A stretch of DNA of 7,685 bases from positions 1 to 7,685 of the forward strand of contig JALRKI010000174.1 in assembly GCA_023254815.1 (NCBI GenBank), read 5' to 3'. Positions 5,778 through 7,685 of this stretch are shown piece by piece. Within the stretch, counting starts at the first letter, position 1. Each line of letters begins with the position of its first letter. This DNA comes from Flavobacteriaceae bacterium (lineage in GTDB: Bacteria; Bacteroidota; Bacteroidia; Flavobacteriales; Flavobacteriaceae). A model generated the notes under the pieces. The model had not been told where the DNA came from, did no database searches, and saw only the letters and a program-made list of their open reading frames with translations. The translations under genes and the position numbers were made by a program.

Positions 5778-6711
5778 AGAGAGTAGTTACCGTTTTAACA
5801 TGCACAACTTTGCCATGAATCGAGTCCTTGTAAGACTTTTCCCTAAATCTGTAAAGTAAACCTAAGCCAAACAATTGCAGTCCGAAAAATGCATTGAGTG
5901 TGCCTATCCAAAACCAATGCATCTCCCAACTTTTTCCATTCATAGGGCTTAAAAATACTAAATATAGTCCTACAGTAAAGCCAAAGGCAAACAATAGCCC
6001 TCCGATCGAACACATAGCAGAAAGCAAAAGCTTGAGATTTTTACGCTGCAACAAAATGATGATCAAATCCCCCACAACCCTCAATGTTCTGTTTAAACCA
6101 TATTTTGATATTCCAGAAAATCGCCGATGATGCAAAACAGGGATTTCGTGAATACGGGCGCCTTGGAGGTGTGCTATTAATGTAATGTACCGGTGCTGCT
6201 CTCCATAAAATGGAAGTGATTTGGCCAATTCGGCAGTAAAAATTTTTAACCCACAGCCCAAGTCTTTGACCCTCAGCCGGGATGAAAATCTCACTATGGC
6301 ATTGGCAACTAATGAAGGTATCGTCTTCAAGAAGTTGTCTTTACGTCTCATCCGAATCCCTGTTATCAAATCCCATTGGTTGGTTTGGATCAGTTCTATA
6401 AGTTTTGGAATGTCTTTTGGATCATTTTGCATGTCGCCATCCATCGTAACTATATATTTGCCTTGAGCAATCTCTATGCCTCTTGCTAGAGCTGTGCTTT
6501 GTCCGAATCTTTTACTTAATTCTACCAGGATAATTTTGGAGTTTTGAACTGCCCTAATGTTTTGATTGGTCGCATCTGTGGATCCGTCATCAACATAAAT
6601 GAGCTGAAATGAAAATCCTTGGAGCACCTCCAAAAGGCTATTGGTCAATGGCCGAATATTGTCCATTTCATTGTGTACGGGAATGACTACAGAAAGTTGA
6701 ATGTTTTCCAA
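5764..6711 (-). CDS. Family 2 glycosyltransferase, GtrB/DPM1-like polyprenyl-phosphate glycosyltransferase
   Basis: A 315-residue GT-A-fold glycosyltransferase. The catalytic domain (about 5-215) shows LSVVIPVHNE (6-15), the nucleotide-sugar site VDDGSTD (40-46), the metal-binding DGDMQNDP (91-98) and FSGISKYGLNRT (198-209), the last typical of dolichyl/polyprenyl-phosphate mannose and glucose synthases. Two C-terminal membrane segments (about 228-254 and 267-288) fit the GtrB layout. It probably transfers a sugar from a nucleotide donor to undecaprenyl phosphate at the inner membrane face. Sugar and downstream glycan are unknown. The start appears to be TTG (6709-6711), because an in-frame TAG lies three codons upstream and the family motif begins five residues in. 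Its 3' end overlaps the flippase-like gene, and its 5' end overlaps a possible upstream gene fragment. Confidence 0.9.
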   Translation of the reverse strand: MENIQLSVVIPVHNEMDNIRPLTNSLLEVLQGFSFQLIYVDDGSTDATNQNIRAVQNSKIILVELSKRFGQSTALARGIEIAQGKYIVTMDGDMQNDPKDIPKLIELIQTNQWDLITGIRMRRKDNFLKTIPSLVANAIVRFSSRLRVKDLGCGLKIFTAELAKSLPFYGEQHRYITLIAHLQGARIHEIPVLHHRRFSGISKYGLNRTLRVVGDLIIILLQRKNLKLLLSAMCSIGGLLFAFGFTVGLYLVFLSPMNGKSWEMHWFWIGTLNAFFGLQLFGLGLLYRFREKSYKDSIHGKVVHVKTVTTLYVGS

Positions 6712-6812
6712 ATTAAACTATGTTGCAACTGCTTTTCAAGCTGCTGCAAGTTATTGCTTTTGAGAATCTCAAAGGCTTTTTTAGATAAAAAATCCTTGGG
6801 TAAATAGTATTT
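6687..6812 (-). CDS. Possible C-terminal fragment of an unidentified gene upstream of the glycosyltransferase
   Basis: On the - strand, from just after the cytochrome stop codon (6813-6815) to a TAG at 6687-6689, the frame is open for 41 codons. It reads like a protein end: PKDFLSKKAFEILKSNN followed by LQQLEKQLQHSLIWKTFNFL, which looks like amphipathic helix. It has no ATG or GTG start, so if real it is the tail of a gene whose body is missing. The 25-base overlap with the glycosyltransferase start resembles the overlap between the two genes downstream and fits an operon. I do not recognise the family. In A/T-rich DNA an open stretch this short can occur by chance, so this is tentative. If it is real, it implies a break near 6812. 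Confidence 0.35.
   Translation of the reverse strand, partial: KYYLPKDFLSKKAFEILKSNNLQQLEKQLQHSLIWKTFNFL
6756..6782 (+). terminator. Terminator-like hairpin facing rightward
   Basis: GCTTTTGAG (6756-6764) and CTCAAAGGC (6768-6776) form a 9-bp stem with one U-G pair and a 3-nt loop, followed by TTTTTT (6777-6782). That is a good intrinsic terminator on the + strand, yet no + strand gene lies upstream. On the - strand there is no T-run after it. It could end antisense transcripts of the glycosyltransferase region or be a chance structure in the possible coding fragment here. Confidence 0.4.
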
Positions 6813-7196
6813 CTACTGAAAGGGATTGGACCATTTGACATCAGAGTAAACATTACTTCCCGCAAGTGTGTTCAGGAAGGCCACCAATGCCAGTTTTTCG
6901 GTTTCGGTAAGGTTCAACTGTTGTCCAAGATTGTTTGGACCTCTTAAGCGGCTGTCGATGTTGGGATTGACGGTAATGCTGTTGTAGTGATTTACCACTT
7001 GTAATAAGTCCGTAAACGCACCGTTGTGCATTAAAGGACCATTAACGTTACCTTGGCCGTTAGTAACATCCCTTAAAGATGGTGCTCTGGTGTTGGTCAA
7101 ATCGATACCAATTTCACTTCCAGCCATGGATATGACCCCGTTGTTTAACGATTGCGGATCAATAGAAAATTCCGGTGGAGCATGACATCCCGCGCA
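6813..7196 (-). CDS. Di-haem cytochrome c peroxidase/MauG-like protein, C-terminal part only
   Basis: About 127 residues of the second haem domain of a bacterial cytochrome c peroxidase-type protein. It opens with the haem-attachment motif CAGCH (CxxCH, 7182-7196), then APPEFSID, APSLRDV, and GPLMHNGAF, whose Met (7029-7031) is in the position of the distal haem ligand of the family's PYMHDG motif. VVNHYN and ALVAFLNTLAG follow, with the stop at 6813-6815. Such proteins are periplasmic and reduce peroxide or oxidise partner proteins. The N-terminal haem domain and signal peptide are missing. An ATG exists at 7266-7268, but the codons between it and CAGCH are the reverse complement of holB, so it is not the true start. 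The gene is 5'-truncated at a join, and composition up to that point matches the Bacteroidota part. Confidence 0.82.
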   Translation of the reverse strand, partial: CAGCHAPPEFSIDPQSLNNGVISMAGSEIGIDLTNTRAPSLRDVTNGQGNVNGPLMHNGAFTDLLQVVNHYNSITVNPNIDSRLRGPNNLGQQLNLTETEKLALVAFLNTLAGSNVYSDVKWSNPFQ

Positions 7197-7200
7197 CCGA
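7182..7200. other. Chimeric junction: cytochrome gene (Bacteroidota-like) to holB (betaproteobacteria-like)
   Basis: Leftward on the - strand the sequence encodes the CxxCH haem site of a cytochrome; rightward on the + strand it encodes HPAHRLN of DNA polymerase III delta'. The 11 bases CATCCCGCGCA (7186-7196) fit both frames. Both genes lack their remaining halves, and base composition changes sharply here. This is where I place the join; the exact base cannot be fixed because of the shared bases. Confidence 0.8.
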
Positions 7201-7685
7201 CTCAACGTCGAGGCGGCGAATACCTTGCTGAAGACCTTAGAGGAACCACCGGGTAACACACGATTCATCCTTGCGTGTGAGGCTCTGCATCAGGTTTTGC
7301 CGACGATCCGTAGCCGTTGTCACATCCACCACATGCGTTGGCCACTTGCGGCAGACGCTATCGAATGGCTGCAGCGTGTCGCCCCCAACAACGCATCACC
7401 AGAAACCGCCTCGGTTTGGCTGCGCGCAGCCGGCGGTCGTGCGCAGGATGCCCTGACCTGGGCCGCTATCGGTTTGACCGCTGAACAATGGCAGCGCCTT
7501 CCGAAGGCCATTGCAAACGGTGACGTGGGAATCATGGGCGATTGGCCCGCGGCAACCGTTTTGGACACCCTGCAAAAGCTGGCCCACGATGCACAGGCCC
7601 ACTGGGTTGGCGCGTCGCCGCGATTTTTTGAGACTCATGATTTACCGCCATTGCCGCACCTCCGTGTGCTTGAGCAGTGGGCCCT
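7186..7685 (+). CDS. holB: DNA polymerase III subunit delta' (HolB), internal fragment
   Basis: The frame is open from 7186 to the window end (166 codons) with no start of its own; a TGA in frame lies at 7183-7185, just beyond the join. Recognisable features are LLKTLEEPPGNTRF (7225-7266), the conserved clamp-loader segment, and PTIRSRC (7300-7320), with the SRC motif shared by clamp-loader AAA+ subunits. The C-terminal collar-like part includes LRAAGGRAQDAL and LDTLQKLAHDAQ, and GASPRFFETHDLP, wording I associate with Burkholderiales delta' proteins. In the cell it is part of the complex that loads the beta clamp onto DNA. The N-terminal ATPase half is missing at the join and the C-terminus runs off the window. 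G/C-rich codon use sets it apart from every other gene here. Confidence 0.85.

Noticed and set aside
7197..7268. ATG at 7266-7268 as the true start of the cytochrome gene, giving a 151-residue protein
   Set aside because: The first 24 codons are the reverse complement of conserved holB sequence (LLKTLEEPP region), and the product would lack a signal peptide and the first haem domain. The cytochrome part begins at about its CxxCH motif.
7271..7638. Several open frames of 61-82 residues on both strands right of 7271
   Set aside because: They are in other frames of the holB fragment; G/C-rich coding sequence commonly leaves such frames open, and the products have no recognisable motifs.
1..7685. 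CRISPR array, tRNA, rRNA, transposase, integron, prophage or toxin-antitoxin pair
   Set aside because: No regularly spaced repeats, cloverleaf sequence, rRNA core motif or transposase/integrase signature was seen on either strand. All long open frames are explained by housekeeping or envelope genes.
7186..7685. holB fragment as recent horizontal transfer into the Bacteroidota genome
   Set aside because: The piece starts mid-gene at a microhomology, disrupts another gene, has no mobile-element signature, and would bring no function; a chimeric contig is simpler. Read mapping could overturn this.

Overview
The window reads as a short metagenome-style contig. Positions 1 to about 7196 are Bacteroidota-like (about 40% GC) and 7186-7685 look betaproteobacterial (41 of 60 bases are G/C at 7381-7440). 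Evidence for Bacteroidota: the gene order rpmB-rpmG-bL38 (DUF4295)-rimO downstream of a 2-oxoacid dehydrogenase E2, a 3'-5' exonuclease, an FAH-family enzyme and cinA; a textbook Bacteroidota promoter (TTTG, 19 nt, TAnnTTTG) before rpmB; little Shine-Dalgarno signal at any start; and family-typical protein sequences. I cannot name a genus.

Left block, + strand, 1-2885: the 3' end of an E2 acyltransferase gene, a DEDDh exonuclease, an acylpyruvase-like FAH enzyme (4-base overlap with the exonuclease) and full-length cinA (3 bases after FAH). The last three look like one transcription unit of metabolic and nucleotide housekeeping genes. A new promoter overlapping the cinA stop codon drives a compact ribosomal protein operon (bL28, bL33, bL38; 2939-3536), closed by a strong intrinsic terminator. 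rimO, the ribosomal protein uS12 methylthiotransferase, follows at once with a TTG start only 13 nt after the terminator T-run. ftsY, which I expect between bL38 and rimO in relatives, is absent. rimO ends in a second hairpin terminator that contains its own stop codon.

Middle block, - strand, 6812-4920: a two- or three-gene unit of envelope glycoconjugate function. A possible C-terminal gene fragment overlaps a GtrB/DPM1-like polyprenyl-phosphate glycosyltransferase, which in turn overlaps a LPG_synthase_TM (UPF0104, flippase-like) membrane protein by 14 bases. The pair probably loads a sugar on a lipid carrier and handles a lipid-linked intermediate at the membrane; the substrate is unknown.

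Right block: the C-terminal half of a di-haem cytochrome c peroxidase/MauG-like protein (- strand, 6813 to about 7196) is cut off just upstream of its CxxCH haem motif. There the DNA changes without a gap into the middle of holB (DNA polymerase III delta', + strand). Eleven bases (7186-7196) fit both reading frames. Two unrelated housekeeping genes, each broken at the same point, with a sharp composition change, are best explained by a chimeric join (assembly or amplification). A second, less certain join may lie near 6812. I found no CRISPR array, transposase, tRNA, rRNA, phage gene or defence system. Apart from the join, the content is ordinary housekeeping sequence with a few local oddities.
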